Positions 16,387 through 25,321 of a DNA stretch of 64,000 nucleotides are shown piece after piece; positions within the stretch are counted from its first letter, which is position 1; the number at the start of each line of letters is the position of its first letter. Under the pieces are notes generated by a model that saw only the letters and a list, made by a program, of their open reading frames with translations, was not told where the DNA came from and ran no database searches. This DNA comes from Hyphomicrobiaceae bacterium. Its GTDB lineage: Bacteria > Pseudomonadota > Alphaproteobacteria > Rhizobiales > Devosiaceae. The position numbers and the translations under genes are program-made. The stretch spans positions 496,001 through 560,000 of the forward strand of contig JACKJF010000003.1 of NCBI GenBank assembly GCA_020638095.1. The letters are read 5' to 3'.

Positions 16387-17744
16387 CGGCCCGCTCCGCT
16401 GAGCGCCCGGTGAATGCTCTCTGCCGCATCGCGGCCGTTGGCGACCGCGGTGACGGTCAGGTCGTCGCCCCCGGCCGCGCAATCGCCCCCGGCCCAGACC
16501 TTGTCGTGCGAGGTGCGCATCTCGGCGTCGACGGCGATCCGTCCGCCCTCGATCCTTAGGCCTTCGGCGGTTTCCTCGACAAGGTTCTGGCCGATCGCCT
16601 TGAACACCTGGTCGGCCTGAAGCGTCGCAGTGTGGCCGATGCCGGTCAGCCGTCCATCACGCAGTGCCGTATATTCGAGTTCGATCGCGGTCACCCTGCC
16701 GTCTTCGGATATGACCCGCTTCGGCTGCAGCCAGTGCCGGATGGTCACGCCCTTTGCCGCCGCGAGCTCCTGCTCGAATTCCGAGGCATTCATGTGGTCC
16801 TTGCCCCGCCGGTAACAGATCGTCACGCTTTCGGCGCCGAGGAGCTTGGCCTGGATGGCTGCGTCGATCGCGGTCATCCCGCCGCCGATGACCACCACAT
16901 GCCGGCCGATCGCGACGTCGGACAAATCGTGCGCCTGACGGAGCTCGGCGATGAAATCGATGGCGTTGTCGACCCCCTCGGATTCGACTCCGTCCGCCAG
17001 CATCGCATTAACCCCGCCAATGCCGATCCCGAGGAACACCGCGTCGAACTGGCCCAAAAGTCCGTCGAGACTGAGCTGTTCCCCGAGCCGCTGGCCGAGT
17101 TCGATGGAAATGCCGCCGATCGAGAGGACATAATCGACCTCCCGCTGGGCGAAACCATCGACCGTCTTGTAGGTGGCGATGCCGTATTCGTTGAGCCCGC
17201 CCGCCTTTGGCCGGGAATCGAAGATCACCACCTCATGGCCGTGCATGGCCAGCCGGTGGGCGCACGCGAGTCCGGCCGGGCCGGCGCCGACAACGGCAAT
17301 CTTCTTGCCGGTCGACGCCGCCGGGGAGAAAAAGCGGACATCTTCAGCCATGGCGATGTCGGTCGCATAACGCTGCAGCCGGCCGATCTTGACCGGTTTG
17401 CCCTCGGCCACTTCGCGCACGCAGACCTCTTCGCAAAGCGTTTCGGTCGGGCAGACGCGGGCGCACATGCCGCCGAGAATGTTCTGCGAGAATATCGTTT
17501 CTGCCGCCCCGAGCGGATTGCCCGTGGCGATCTCGCGGATGAACATCGGAATGTCGATGGCCGTCGGACACGCATTCATGCACGGCGCGTCGTAGCAGAA
17601 ATAGCAGCGGTCGGCCTCGACCCGCGCCTCATGCGTGCTCAGCGGCGCGTGCAGATCCGCAAAGTTGGTCCGCAGCACCTCCGTCTGCAGCCGCCCCGAA
17701 ACGATGCCGTCTTCCAGCATCTGGGCCCCCGTCGAACTCCCCAT
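16383..17744 (-). CDS. preT: NAD(P)-dependent dihydropyrimidine dehydrogenase subunit PreT
   Basis: A 453-residue FAD oxidoreductase that passes electrons from NAD(P)H to PreA. The N-terminal iron-sulfur domain has Cys47, Cys50, Cys55 and Cys59 (CYFCYDAPCMNAC) and a second set in CARVCPTETLCEEVC. A GAGPAGLACA Rossmann motif for FAD and GGGMTAIDAA for NAD(P) follow. It is the first gene of the preT-VOC-preA operon and has a RutR-type operator 54 bases upstream of the start. Confidence 0.95.
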   Translation of the reverse strand: MGSSTGAQMLEDGIVSGRLQTEVLRTNFADLHAPLSTHEARVEADRCYFCYDAPCMNACPTAIDIPMFIREIATGNPLGAAETIFSQNILGGMCARVCPTETLCEEVCVREVAEGKPVKIGRLQRYATDIAMAEDVRFFSPAASTGKKIAVVGAGPAGLACAHRLAMHGHEVVIFDSRPKAGGLNEYGIATYKTVDGFAQREVDYVLSIGGISIELGQRLGEQLSLDGLLGQFDAVFLGIGIGGVNAMLADGVESEGVDNAIDFIAELRQAHDLSDVAIGRHVVVIGGGMTAIDAAIQAKLLGAESVTICYRRGKDHMNASEFEQELAAAKGVTIRHWLQPKRVISEDGRVTAIELEYTALRDGRLTGIGHTATLQADQVFKAIGQNLVEETAEGLRIEGGRIAVDAEMRTSHDKVWAGGDCAAGGDDLTVTAVANGRDAAESIHRALSGAGR

Positions 17745-17797
17745 GGCGACCTCGTCCGTTCGATAGTGAGACCCGGAGGCTAGCGCACGGCGAATTT

Positions 17798-17813
17798 TTT
17801 ATCAATTGGTCAA
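17798..17813 (-). promoter_or_regulatory. RutR/PydR-type operator upstream of preT
   Basis: On the minus strand the 16-mer TTGACCAATTGATAAA matches the RutR consensus TTGACCAnnTGGTCAA at 12 of 14 specified positions. The flanks extend the dyad with T- and A-runs. It sits 54 bases before the preT start and would let a uracil- or thymine-responsive TetR-family repressor control the operon. No such regulator gene is in the window. The rest of the 271-base gap up to 18016 shows nothing else I can name. Confidence 0.6.
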
Positions 17814-18016
17814 AAATGTTTTCGGAACGGGTGCCTGCGCGGCCGGCGTCCGCGCAATGGGTGCCTTGCTCCAACCATTCGTTAGGGATCGTCTGCTACG
17901 CATTTTCACATAGGGATATGACTACTGGACAAATCTCATCATTGACGTGCTGCCGGGGACGATGCGGTGGCAGACGCGCTCCGTGATAAAAACGAGCACA
18001 TATTCGGAGGTTCGAA

Positions 18017-18619
18017 TTGTTCGCGAGTGCTTTCATCGTCGGTCCCGATGACGGACCGGGTCTTGCCCTCGAGCAACTGGCTCAGGATGTCGGGTTTCGC
18101 CATGTTCTCTGGCTGAACGACCTGACCGAGGCCGAAGAGCAGACCAAGCAAACCCCGATCTGCTTCTTTTTTTTCAGTTCCGCGATTGAATCCGACCTCA
18201 CCGTCGACATTGTCGGCGCCATCCGGTCAAGCCGCAATCGCCAGATCAAGTTCGCGCCGCTCGTCAGTTTCTGCGAGGAGCCGACGGAAAAGGCCATCCG
18301 GTCCTATCTCAATGCCGGTTTCGACGACATTCTCATTCCGCCCTTCAGCGCGCGGGTCGTCTCCGACCGCCTCTACTACCTCATTCGCCACCACGCCGTG
18401 TTTTTCGAGACCAAGACCTATTTCGGCCCCGACCGGCGCCGGAATATCGGCCTCAAGGATCGCGGCCATGCCCTGCGCGGTACCGGCGGCGAGCATCGCC
18501 GTATCGAGATCGTGCGCGACCCAAATGTCGGCGTGAAGATATTGCGCGACCAGCAATTCAAGGAACAGGCCAAGACCGGCGAGCGCGACTATCACAGCCT
18601 CAAGCGCCTCTGGGCCTGA
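18017..18619 (+). CDS. Degenerate receiver (REC)-like protein
   Basis: A 200-residue protein whose first 130 or so residues follow the response-regulator fold: a short first strand (ASAFIVGPDD), then LNAGFDDILIPPFS, equivalent to the AGADDYLxKPF region. The phosphoacceptor Asp position falls in CFFFFSS, with no Asp, and the conserved Lys is replaced, so phosphorylation is unlikely. The C-terminal YFGPDRRR motif is shared with other alphaproteobacterial receiver proteins. It starts at TTG with a strong GGAGG six bases upstream. Function is unknown; it may be a pseudo-receiver. Confidence 0.6.
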   Translation: MFASAFIVGPDDGPGLALEQLAQDVGFRHVLWLNDLTEAEEQTKQTPICFFFFSSAIESDLTVDIVGAIRSSRNRQIKFAPLVSFCEEPTEKAIRSYLNAGFDDILIPPFSARVVSDRLYYLIRHHAVFFETKTYFGPDRRRNIGLKDRGHALRGTGGEHRRIEIVRDPNVGVKILRDQQFKEQAKTGERDYHSLKRLWA

Positions 18620-18723
18620 TCGCCCCGCCGCCCGCCTCATCGCCTATGGACAGCCGCAAACCGGCCATGTAACCGTCCCCCCGACCGGTCTGTAATCGAT
18701 TGCCGGCTTGAGGGATTTCATTC

Positions 18724-19893
18724 ATGTCCGCGTTTGCCGGCCGGCCGCATTTCCGCGTCTTCGCTTCGTTTTTCATCTATTCGCTGATGCTGGCCTCAAT
18801 CTATCCGCGCCTCGGCGACCTCCAGCGCCAGATGGGCGTCGGCGAGGGTGCCATAGGCGCGGCGCTTATCGGGGCCGCCTTTGGCACGCAGATCTCGCTG
18901 GCCTTCGCCCAGCCCCTCATGCTCCGCATTGGCTATCGGTTGTCGATGATGATCGCGGTGCCCCTGCTCGGCTTTGCCGAGGTCCTCGCGTCGTTCGCGC
19001 CCAATCCGGTGGTCTTCTTCTTCTACCAGTTGCTGGGTGGCCTCGCCATCGGCGTTGTCGAGATGATCCTGAACCTTGAGGCAGACCGGGTCGAACACCA
19101 GATCGGGCGGCGGATCATGAGCCGCGCCCACGCCTTCTGGAGCTTTGGCTTCATGGCGGCGGCCTATGTGGGGGCCGGGTTCATTCAGGCCGGCTTTTCG
19201 CCGACGGTCCATCTCATCATCCTGCTCGTCGTGGTCACGCTGCTGAACACCTACCTCTTTCGCGACTACGTGCCCGCCCCGCCGCGCAACAAGGACGAAG
19301 GCAAGGCGTCGCGTTTCGTTCGCCCGACGCCCGCCATTCTGGTGCTCGTGACCTTCACGCTCAGCGCCATGATCCTTGAGGGCGCGAGCGTCGACTGGTC
19401 GGTCATTTACATGCGGGACGTTCACCACACCGAACCCTGGATCAACGCAGCGACCCTCGGCGTCTTCGCCATGATCATGGCGCTGTCCCGCTTCTTTGCC
19501 GACGGATTCGTGGACCGGTTCGGTCCGGAAAAGGTGGCAAGAACCCTGGTCATCATCATGGGCATAGGCGCGCTTGCGGTCTGTTTGGCGCCGCATCCCG
19601 CCGTCGCCATATTCGGGTTCGCCTGCCTTGGCATCGGCACCAGCGCCATTTTCCCGCTTTCGGTCTCGGCCGCGGCCCAGATGACCGACCGGCCAGCGGC
19701 CGTCAATGTCGCCTCGCTGGCGCAGATCTCCTTTGTCAGCTTTCTGTTCGCGCCGCCCCTGCTCGGCTATATCGCCGAGCATTTCGGCATTCGATGGTCC
19801 TACGCAATTGCCTTGCCTCTGGTTGTCCTCAGCATCCTGACGGTGCATCGTATCGGCGCGGCGCAGAAGACAACCGGGCCGGCCGCGGAGTAG
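18724..19893 (+). CDS. MFS transporter, first of two paralogues flanking mmcB
   Basis: A 389-residue protein with about twelve hydrophobic helices, of the major facilitator superfamily. It shares motifs with the MFS protein two genes downstream: WSVIYMRD near the middle and SAAAQMTDRP...NVAS near helix 10. It ends 9 bases before mmcB. Substrates are unknown; the family resembles YbjJ-type or Fucose permease-like members. Confidence 0.8.
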   Translation: MSAFAGRPHFRVFASFFIYSLMLASIYPRLGDLQRQMGVGEGAIGAALIGAAFGTQISLAFAQPLMLRIGYRLSMMIAVPLLGFAEVLASFAPNPVVFFFYQLLGGLAIGVVEMILNLEADRVEHQIGRRIMSRAHAFWSFGFMAAAYVGAGFIQAGFSPTVHLIILLVVVTLLNTYLFRDYVPAPPRNKDEGKASRFVRPTPAILVLVTFTLSAMILEGASVDWSVIYMRDVHHTEPWINAATLGVFAMIMALSRFFADGFVDRFGPEKVARTLVIIMGIGALAVCLAPHPAVAIFGFACLGIGTSAIFPLSVSAAAQMTDRPAAVNVASLAQISFVSFLFAPPLLGYIAEHFGIRWSYAIALPLVVLSILTVHRIGAAQKTTGPAAE

Positions 19894-19902
19894 TTTCAAG
19901 GC

Positions 19903-20373
19903 ATGACGGACGAACCTCTCGAACCTTTTCTGGTCGATGGCCGTCAGTCCGAGACCGCCCTTCGGGTGCAGCGCGGCACCATGCGGTTCCTCCGCGCCGA
20001 GCTCGACATGGCGTGTTACGCCGAGCTGCCGCTCGCCAATGGCCGACGCGCCGACATTCTGGCAGTCGGACCCAAGGGCGAAATCTGGATCATCGAGATC
20101 AAGTCGAGCATCGAAGACTTTCGCGTCGACCGCAAATGGCCGGCCTATCGCGAATTCTGTGACCGCTTCTTCTTTGCCAAGCCGCCGGAACTCGACGCCG
20201 CGATCTTTCCCGAAAGCGAGGGCCTGATCGTTGCCGACGGCCACGGCGCCGGCATTCTCCGTCACGCGGCAGACGATCCCATGGCCCCGGCCCGCCGCAA
20301 GGCGCTGATGATCCGCCTGGCCCGCGCCGGCGCCGACCGAATCCATGTCCTCATGGATCCCGGGCCCCGCTGA
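19903..20373 (+). CDS. mmcB: DNA repair putative endonuclease MmcB
   Basis: A 156-residue protein of the MmcB family, named in Caulobacter for mitomycin C resistance. A PD-(D/E)xK-like nuclease core is visible: an Asp in RADILAVGPKG, then EIKSS as the E-x-K strand in WIIEIKSSIEDF, and WPAYREFCDRFFFA after it. It lies between two MFS genes. In related genomes mmcB lies close to the ActSR system, as here, about 3-5 kb away. Confidence 0.85.
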   Translation: MTDEPLEPFLVDGRQSETALRVQRGTMRFLRAELDMACYAELPLANGRRADILAVGPKGEIWIIEIKSSIEDFRVDRKWPAYREFCDRFFFAKPPELDAAIFPESEGLIVADGHGAGILRHAADDPMAPARRKALMIRLARAGADRIHVLMDPGPR

Positions 20374-20386
20374 TGATTGTAGCGAC

Positions 20387-21592
20387 ATGACATCGGCGCA
20401 TACCGAAATCCCGCGCGATCCGCTCGGTACTCAAACGCGCATACGGCTGGTCTTCTTCTTCCATGCCCTCGCCGGTGCCGCCTTCATTACCCGAATTGCC
20501 GACCTGCAGCTCTCGCTCGGTCTCAGCGAAGCCCAACTCGGTCTAGCCTTTATCGGTCAGCCGCTCGGGGCTGTCACGATGAACCTCTTTTCGTCGCGCC
20601 TGATCGAGCGTTTCGGCACCCGGCGCGCGCTGATGTTCGGCATGGTCACCATGTCCGCGCTCCAGCTGGTAATGGCCTTCACCCAGAATGGCTGGCAGCT
20701 TTTTGCGATCCTTGCGCTCTTTGCCGCCTCTTTCGCGCTGACCAACGTGACCATAAATGTCGAGGCCGACCGGGTCGAAGCGCTGACCGGCCAGAAGCTC
20801 ATGAGCTCCTGCCACGGCATTTGGGCATTCGGCTATCTGCTGGCGACGCTTGTCGCCGTCTGGGCCCGCGGCAAAGCCATTTCCGTCCCGGTCCATTTCG
20901 GGGCGTTTCTGATCATCACGATCCTTGCCGTGGCCCTTGTCGTCAGCCCGATGCACCCCTTGCCGCCGCGCGCCCATGGCGGAAGCGGCGACCGGAAGCC
21001 CTTTTTCGCGTTACCCACCCCGACCATTCTTCTTCTGGTACTGTTCGGTATCTCGGGAACGCTCGCCGAAATGAGCACAAGGGTCTGGTCGGTCATCTAT
21101 ATGCGGGACAGTTTCACCGCGCCCGATTGGGTGGACTCGCTGGCACTGACCACCTTCGCCCTTCTGATTGCAGTCGCGCGCATGGTCGCGGACCGCTTGC
21201 TCGCCCGCACCAGCGACGTTCTCGGGCTTCGAATTCTGCTTGCCACCGCCATAACCGGGGTTTTTCTGGTCGCGCTCGCGCCGCACTACCTTGTGGCGCT
21301 GGCCGGTTTTGCGCTGATGGGCATTGGGGTCTGCGTGTCCTTCCCCAAAATGCTGAGCGCCGCCGCGCAGATCGGCGACCGCCCGAGTTCTGAGAACGTC
21401 GCCTCGACGACCCTCTCAAACACGATGGTGATGCTGGTCGCGCCGGGCCTCTTCGGTTTGGTCGCCGAAGCAACGACCATATCGGTCGCCTTCCTGCTGC
21501 TCATTCCGATGCTGGCCATCTCCATCCTCGTGGCCCCGGTCATCGACCGGCACCATGGGAAAAAAGGCGATCAGCCTCCCAGCGCGTCCTGA
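20387..21592 (+). CDS. MFS transporter, second of two paralogues flanking mmcB
   Basis: A 401-residue twelve-helix MFS protein, paralogous to the one at 18724. They share VWSVIYMRD, an ADR helix start and SAAAQIGDRPSSENVAS. The ATG at 20387 follows the mmcB stop by 13 bases, and an upstream in-frame ATG lies inside mmcB. Its 3' end overlaps the convergent MBL gene by 22 bases. The substrate is unknown. Confidence 0.8.
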   Translation: MTSAHTEIPRDPLGTQTRIRLVFFFHALAGAAFITRIADLQLSLGLSEAQLGLAFIGQPLGAVTMNLFSSRLIERFGTRRALMFGMVTMSALQLVMAFTQNGWQLFAILALFAASFALTNVTINVEADRVEALTGQKLMSSCHGIWAFGYLLATLVAVWARGKAISVPVHFGAFLIITILAVALVVSPMHPLPPRAHGGSGDRKPFFALPTPTILLLVLFGISGTLAEMSTRVWSVIYMRDSFTAPDWVDSLALTTFALLIAVARMVADRLLARTSDVLGLRILLATAITGVFLVALAPHYLVALAGFALMGIGVCVSFPKMLSAAAQIGDRPSSENVASTTLSNTMVMLVAPGLFGLVAEATTISVAFLLLIPMLAISILVAPVIDRHHGKKGDQPPSAS

Positions 21593-23157
21593 AGTTTCTT
21601 CATCAGTTCCAGCCGCTCGGCATCCGATTTTGCTGCATGCAGCTTCTGGCCCAGCCGGATCGAGAAATCGGCATATTCATTGTTCCAGTCGCGCGAGAAC
21701 TGCCGCGGGTCGATCCGGCGCTTTTCGGGGGTCCCGCGTGCCGCTATGCCGAAGGCGCGAAGCTCGAAATAGTCGTCGAGTTCAGGCGCGATGATCTGGT
21801 CGCCGCCGAGCCCGAGCCCCATCAGGTCGCCCCGCATGGCCGCCCGGGCTTCGTCTTCGCCATGCGTCAGGAACAGCGCTCCATGGGCCGGCAGGCGATG
21901 CGCCACCCACTCGATCAGCTCCTTGTGGTCGGCATGCGCCGAATAGTTGGAAATTGACCGGATCGTGGCGCGCACTGGATAGCGCTCGCCATGGATGCGC
22001 ACCTCATCGGCCCCGCTCTGGATGATCTGGCCAAGTGTGCCTGGCGCCTGGAACCCGACAAAGAGCACCGTCGCGTTGGGCCGCGAAATATTGTTGCGCA
22101 GATGGTGCTTGATCCGCCCCGCCTCGCACATGCCCGAGGCCGAAAGGATGATCGCCCCGCCGCTGATCTTGTTGATCGCCTTGGATTCGTCCACCGACTC
22201 GACGATGCGGAATCGATCATCGTTGAACAATTCGTCGGCGGTCAGCTCCATGTCTGCGAACATCGAGGCATATTTCGCGTAAACCGACGTCACTTTCGAG
22301 GCGAGCGGCGAATCGAGAAAGACTCGCGTCGGGTTGATTTCGCCCGATTTGATCAGCGTTCCGATGTCGTGCAGCAATTCCTGGCTGCGTTCGACCGCAA
22401 AGGTCGGAATGATAAGGTTGCCGCCGCGTTCGAGCGCCTCGTTGATCTCGCGCCTGAGCGCCTCGCGCCGGTCGTCAAGCGTGTAGTCGGGGCGGCTCCG
22501 CCCGCCATAGGTCGATTCGGAAAGGATATAGTCGAAATCGGACGGTGCTTCCGGGCCCTTGTAGAAGACCTTCTCGTCCGGCCCGAGATCGCCGGAAAAG
22601 AGAATGCGGATCGGCTTGTCGTCCTCGGTCTCGACCTCGACCTCGATCGAGGCGGACCCAAGAATATGACCGGCATTCCAGAGCCGGGCCCGCACACCCG
22701 GCCCGGGCGAAAACCAGTCGCCATAGTCGTGGCTCTGCATCAGCGAAAGCACCTTTGCGGCGTCCTCGTGCCGGTAGAGGGGTTCGAACGGTTTCTCGCC
22801 GCGCCGGCTGCGATGCCGATTTTCCCGCTCGGTTTCGCTTTCCTGTATCCCTGCAGCATCCTCGAGCACGAATTCGGAAAGCCCGTGCGTCGGCTCGGTC
22901 GTGTGGATCGGCCCCGAAAAGCCGTGATGGGTCAGTCGCGGCAACAGCCCGGCATGGTCGATATGCGCATGCGTGAGCAGAACATAGGCGATGTGGGTGG
23001 GATCGAACGGGTAGGGCTTGTAGTTGAGGTCGCGCACCGTCCGGTTGCCCTGGAACATGCCGCAATCGACGAGAAACTGCCCGTGCGGGTGAACGATCCG
23101 GTAGCACGAGCCGGTCACCGTGCCGGCGGCGCCGTGGAAATGAAGTTCAACGCTCAT
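21571..23157 (-). CDS. MBL-fold metallo-hydrolase with beta-CASP and RNA-specificity domain
   Basis: A 528-residue protein of the CPSF73/Ysh1 type. The metallo-beta-lactamase core has LTHAHIDHAGLLPRL, the HxHxDH zinc motif; a beta-CASP domain follows (about 230-370). The C-terminal RMMBL region contains GFQAPGTLGQ and the ISNYSAHADHKEL histidines. Such bacterial proteins are presumed exo- or endoribonucleases separate from RNase J. It is monocistronic or leads no visible operon; actR lies upstream on the same strand. Confidence 0.85.
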   Translation of the reverse strand: MSVELHFHGAAGTVTGSCYRIVHPHGQFLVDCGMFQGNRTVRDLNYKPYPFDPTHIAYVLLTHAHIDHAGLLPRLTHHGFSGPIHTTEPTHGLSEFVLEDAAGIQESETERENRHRSRRGEKPFEPLYRHEDAAKVLSLMQSHDYGDWFSPGPGVRARLWNAGHILGSASIEVEVETEDDKPIRILFSGDLGPDEKVFYKGPEAPSDFDYILSESTYGGRSRPDYTLDDRREALRREINEALERGGNLIIPTFAVERSQELLHDIGTLIKSGEINPTRVFLDSPLASKVTSVYAKYASMFADMELTADELFNDDRFRIVESVDESKAINKISGGAIILSASGMCEAGRIKHHLRNNISRPNATVLFVGFQAPGTLGQIIQSGADEVRIHGERYPVRATIRSISNYSAHADHKELIEWVAHRLPAHGALFLTHGEDEARAAMRGDLMGLGLGGDQIIAPELDDYFELRAFGIAARGTPEKRRIDPRQFSRDWNNEYADFSIRLGQKLHAAKSDAERLELMKKLQDALGG

Positions 23158-23223
23158 GGAGATCTCCTTGACCGCCGCCCGCGACAGATGAATGACGCCG
23201 CAGGCGGGAGCGCCCGGCGGGGC

Positions 23224-23775
23224 TCAGCGCGGCGCGCGCTTGGCGAGGATGCGCTGCAGCGTGCGCCGGTGCATATTGAGCCGCCGCGCCGTCTCCGACA
23301 CGTTGCGGTCGCAGAGTTCGTAGACACGCTGGATATGCTCCCAGCGGACCCGGTCGGCCGACATTGGGTTCTCCGGCGGCTCCGGCTTGTCTTCGTCCGG
23401 GGCGAGAAGGGCCTTGACCACATCGTCGGCGTCGGCCGGTTTGGCGAGATAGTCGACCGCCCCAAGTTTGACGGCGGTCACGGCGGTTGCAATGTTGCCG
23501 TAGCCGGTCAGGACAACCACCCGCGCGTCGGGCCTCACTTCGTTGAGAAGCGAAACCACGTCGAGCCCGTTGCCATCCTCGAGCCGCATGTCGATGACCG
23601 CATAGGCCGGCGGATTCGATTTGACCTGCGCCAGTCCTGCCGCCACGCTTTCGGCCATGCGTACGTCGAAACCGCGGCCGGCCATGGCCCGTTCGAGCCG
23701 CTGCAGGAAGGGCTTGTCGTCGTCCACGAGCAACAGGCTCGCGTCGCCACCCGGCATCTTTGAAATATCGGTCAT
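23224..23775 (-). CDS. actR: Redox response regulator ActR/RegA/PrrA
   Basis: A 183-residue global regulator. The receiver domain has the acidic pair in LLLVDDDKP, phosphoacceptor Asp62 in AVIDMRLEDGNG and Lys112 in DYLAKPAD. A short Pro/Asp-rich linker leads to a Fis-type helix-turn-helix (SETARRLNMHRRTLQRIL) that is almost invariant in the RegA family. It controls redox-dependent processes such as respiration, nitrogen or carbon fixation in alphaproteobacteria. Its kinase partner is immediately upstream. Confidence 0.93.
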   Translation of the reverse strand: MTDISKMPGGDASLLLVDDDKPFLQRLERAMAGRGFDVRMAESVAAGLAQVKSNPPAYAVIDMRLEDGNGLDVVSLLNEVRPDARVVVLTGYGNIATAVTAVKLGAVDYLAKPADADDVVKALLAPDEDKPEPPENPMSADRVRWEHIQRVYELCDRNVSETARRLNMHRRTLQRILAKRAPR

Positions 23776-23821
23776 GATCCTCGCCTTTATTCCGGTCTTT
23801 TAGTGCGCACGGTCCCCCACG

Positions 23822-25165
23822 TCAAAGGGTCGCACCCGGCGCCAGGAGCGCCGTCGTTTCGGAACGCCCCACATCGAGATCACTCCGTCGCCAGATGATC
23901 CGCACCAGCGCGTGTCCGCTGAGCGAACTATTGGCGAAAAGCACCGTCGCGCCGATCCGTTCGAGCAGCGTCTTGGCGATGAAGACGCCGAGCCCCAGGC
24001 CCCCCGGCCCCTCGTTTTCGTCGGTATTGAGCGCCCGCGAGGTGAGATAGGGCTCCCCGAGATGCGACAGCAGGTCGGGCGGAAAGCCCGGTCCGTCGTC
24101 AAGAATGCGGATTTCGACCTGGTCGGCCGTCCACGCCGCCGTCAGTTCTACCTTCGATCGGGCGAACTGGGCGGCATTTTCGACAAAGTTCGAAAGCCCG
24201 TACAAAAGCCCCACGTTCCGCTGCACCACCGGTTCCGGCCCGGCGGCCGGCGCGGTGATGGTGCGGAAATGCACGTCCGGCCCCTCATGTGTCCGCGCCA
24301 ATTCCGCGATCAGCTCGGAAATCGGCACGGAGGCAAAGAGCGTTTCCGTGCCGTCATCGAGCGCTCTGAGACGCCGAAGGATCAACCGGCACCGGTTGGT
24401 CTGATCGATAATCAGGTCAAGATCGTCGGCCAGGGGTCCATCTTCTTTGACGTCGCGGCGCATTTCCTTTGCCGCAAGCGTGATCGTCGAAAGGGGCGTG
24501 CCCAATTCGTGCGCCGCCGCCGCGGCAAGCCCGTCGAGCGCCGACAATTGCTGTTGGCGTGACAGGGCCAGCTCCGTGGCCGTCAGCGCATCGGAAAGCT
24601 GGCGCGCTTCGTGGGCGACGCGGTTGGTATAGGCCGCGATGAAGACAACGCCCGAGACGAGGGCCAGCCAGATGCCGACCACATAGAGCGGCGGAAAAAG
24701 AAGTTCGGTATCCGCTTCCCAGGGCAGGGGAACGTGAAAGACCGCCAAGACCGAGGCGATCACGATGGTCAGCACCCCGATCCCAATGGTTTCGCGCTGC
24801 GGCAGCGTGGTGGCGCTGACCGAAACCGGCGCCAGAAGCAGAATGGCGAACGGGTTGATCAGCCCGCCCGTCAGCCAGAGCAGCCCTCCAAGCTGCATCA
24901 CGTCGAAAACCAGCTGCGCCGCGGCAAAGACGGTGCGTGGGCGGTAGGCGGCGCCAAACCGCACGAGAAGGGCGACGTTGAACCCGGCCGACACGGCGAT
25001 CAAAACGAAGGCTTCCTCGAGCGGCACGGGAAAGCGGAAATAGAAGGCGACGATCAGAAGTGTCGCGAGCTGGCCGAAAAGCGCCAGCCAGCGCAGCCGC
25101 ACCAGCGTTTCGAGCCGCACGGTGCGCTCGGCATGGAAGAGTTCTGCGTTTTCGCTGACCGCCAT
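23822..25165 (-). CDS. actS: Redox-sensing histidine kinase ActS/RegB/PrrB
   Basis: A 447-residue membrane kinase. Six hydrophobic helices (about 25-185) contain the quinone-sensing motif GGLINPF at residues 100-106. The dimerisation domain carries phospho-His219 in AAAHELGTPLS, and the redox-active Cys259 lies in QTNRCRLIL, the equivalent of RegB Cys265. The C-terminal HATPase domain has DDGPGF and GLGVFIAKTLL. It oxidises or reduces its own activity in response to quinone pool and thiol state, and phosphorylates ActR encoded 46 bases downstream. Confidence 0.93.
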   Translation of the reverse strand: MAVSENAELFHAERTVRLETLVRLRWLALFGQLATLLIVAFYFRFPVPLEEAFVLIAVSAGFNVALLVRFGAAYRPRTVFAAAQLVFDVMQLGGLLWLTGGLINPFAILLLAPVSVSATTLPQRETIGIGVLTIVIASVLAVFHVPLPWEADTELLFPPLYVVGIWLALVSGVVFIAAYTNRVAHEARQLSDALTATELALSRQQQLSALDGLAAAAAHELGTPLSTITLAAKEMRRDVKEDGPLADDLDLIIDQTNRCRLILRRLRALDDGTETLFASVPISELIAELARTHEGPDVHFRTITAPAAGPEPVVQRNVGLLYGLSNFVENAAQFARSKVELTAAWTADQVEIRILDDGPGFPPDLLSHLGEPYLTSRALNTDENEGPGGLGLGVFIAKTLLERIGATVLFANSSLSGHALVRIIWRRSDLDVGRSETTALLAPGATL

Positions 25166-25321
25166 GGCCGGGAATTTCCACCAGATGGCCCGGATTTTCG
25201 GGCTTTCATTCGCGGGTAGGGGAGAAAATCCGCGATTTCAAGATGCCGATTTCCGATTTTTTCCCCTTGTCGCCCGCTCGGGGCCGCCCACATCTCAGCC
25301 GTTCGAGACTGGGAGTAAACC

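Noticed and set aside
14356..16413. A 685-codon + strand ORF across preA and the VOC gene
   Set aside because: Antisense shadow of well-identified genes; its translation is Arg/His-rich and shows no known motif.
18796..20388. A 530-codon minus-strand ORF opposite MFS and mmcB
   Set aside because: Antisense of two recognised genes, with atypical composition.
21991..23763. A 590-codon + strand ORF opposite the MBL gene and actR
   Set aside because: Spans two real genes on the other strand and the gap between them; low-complexity Arg-rich translation.
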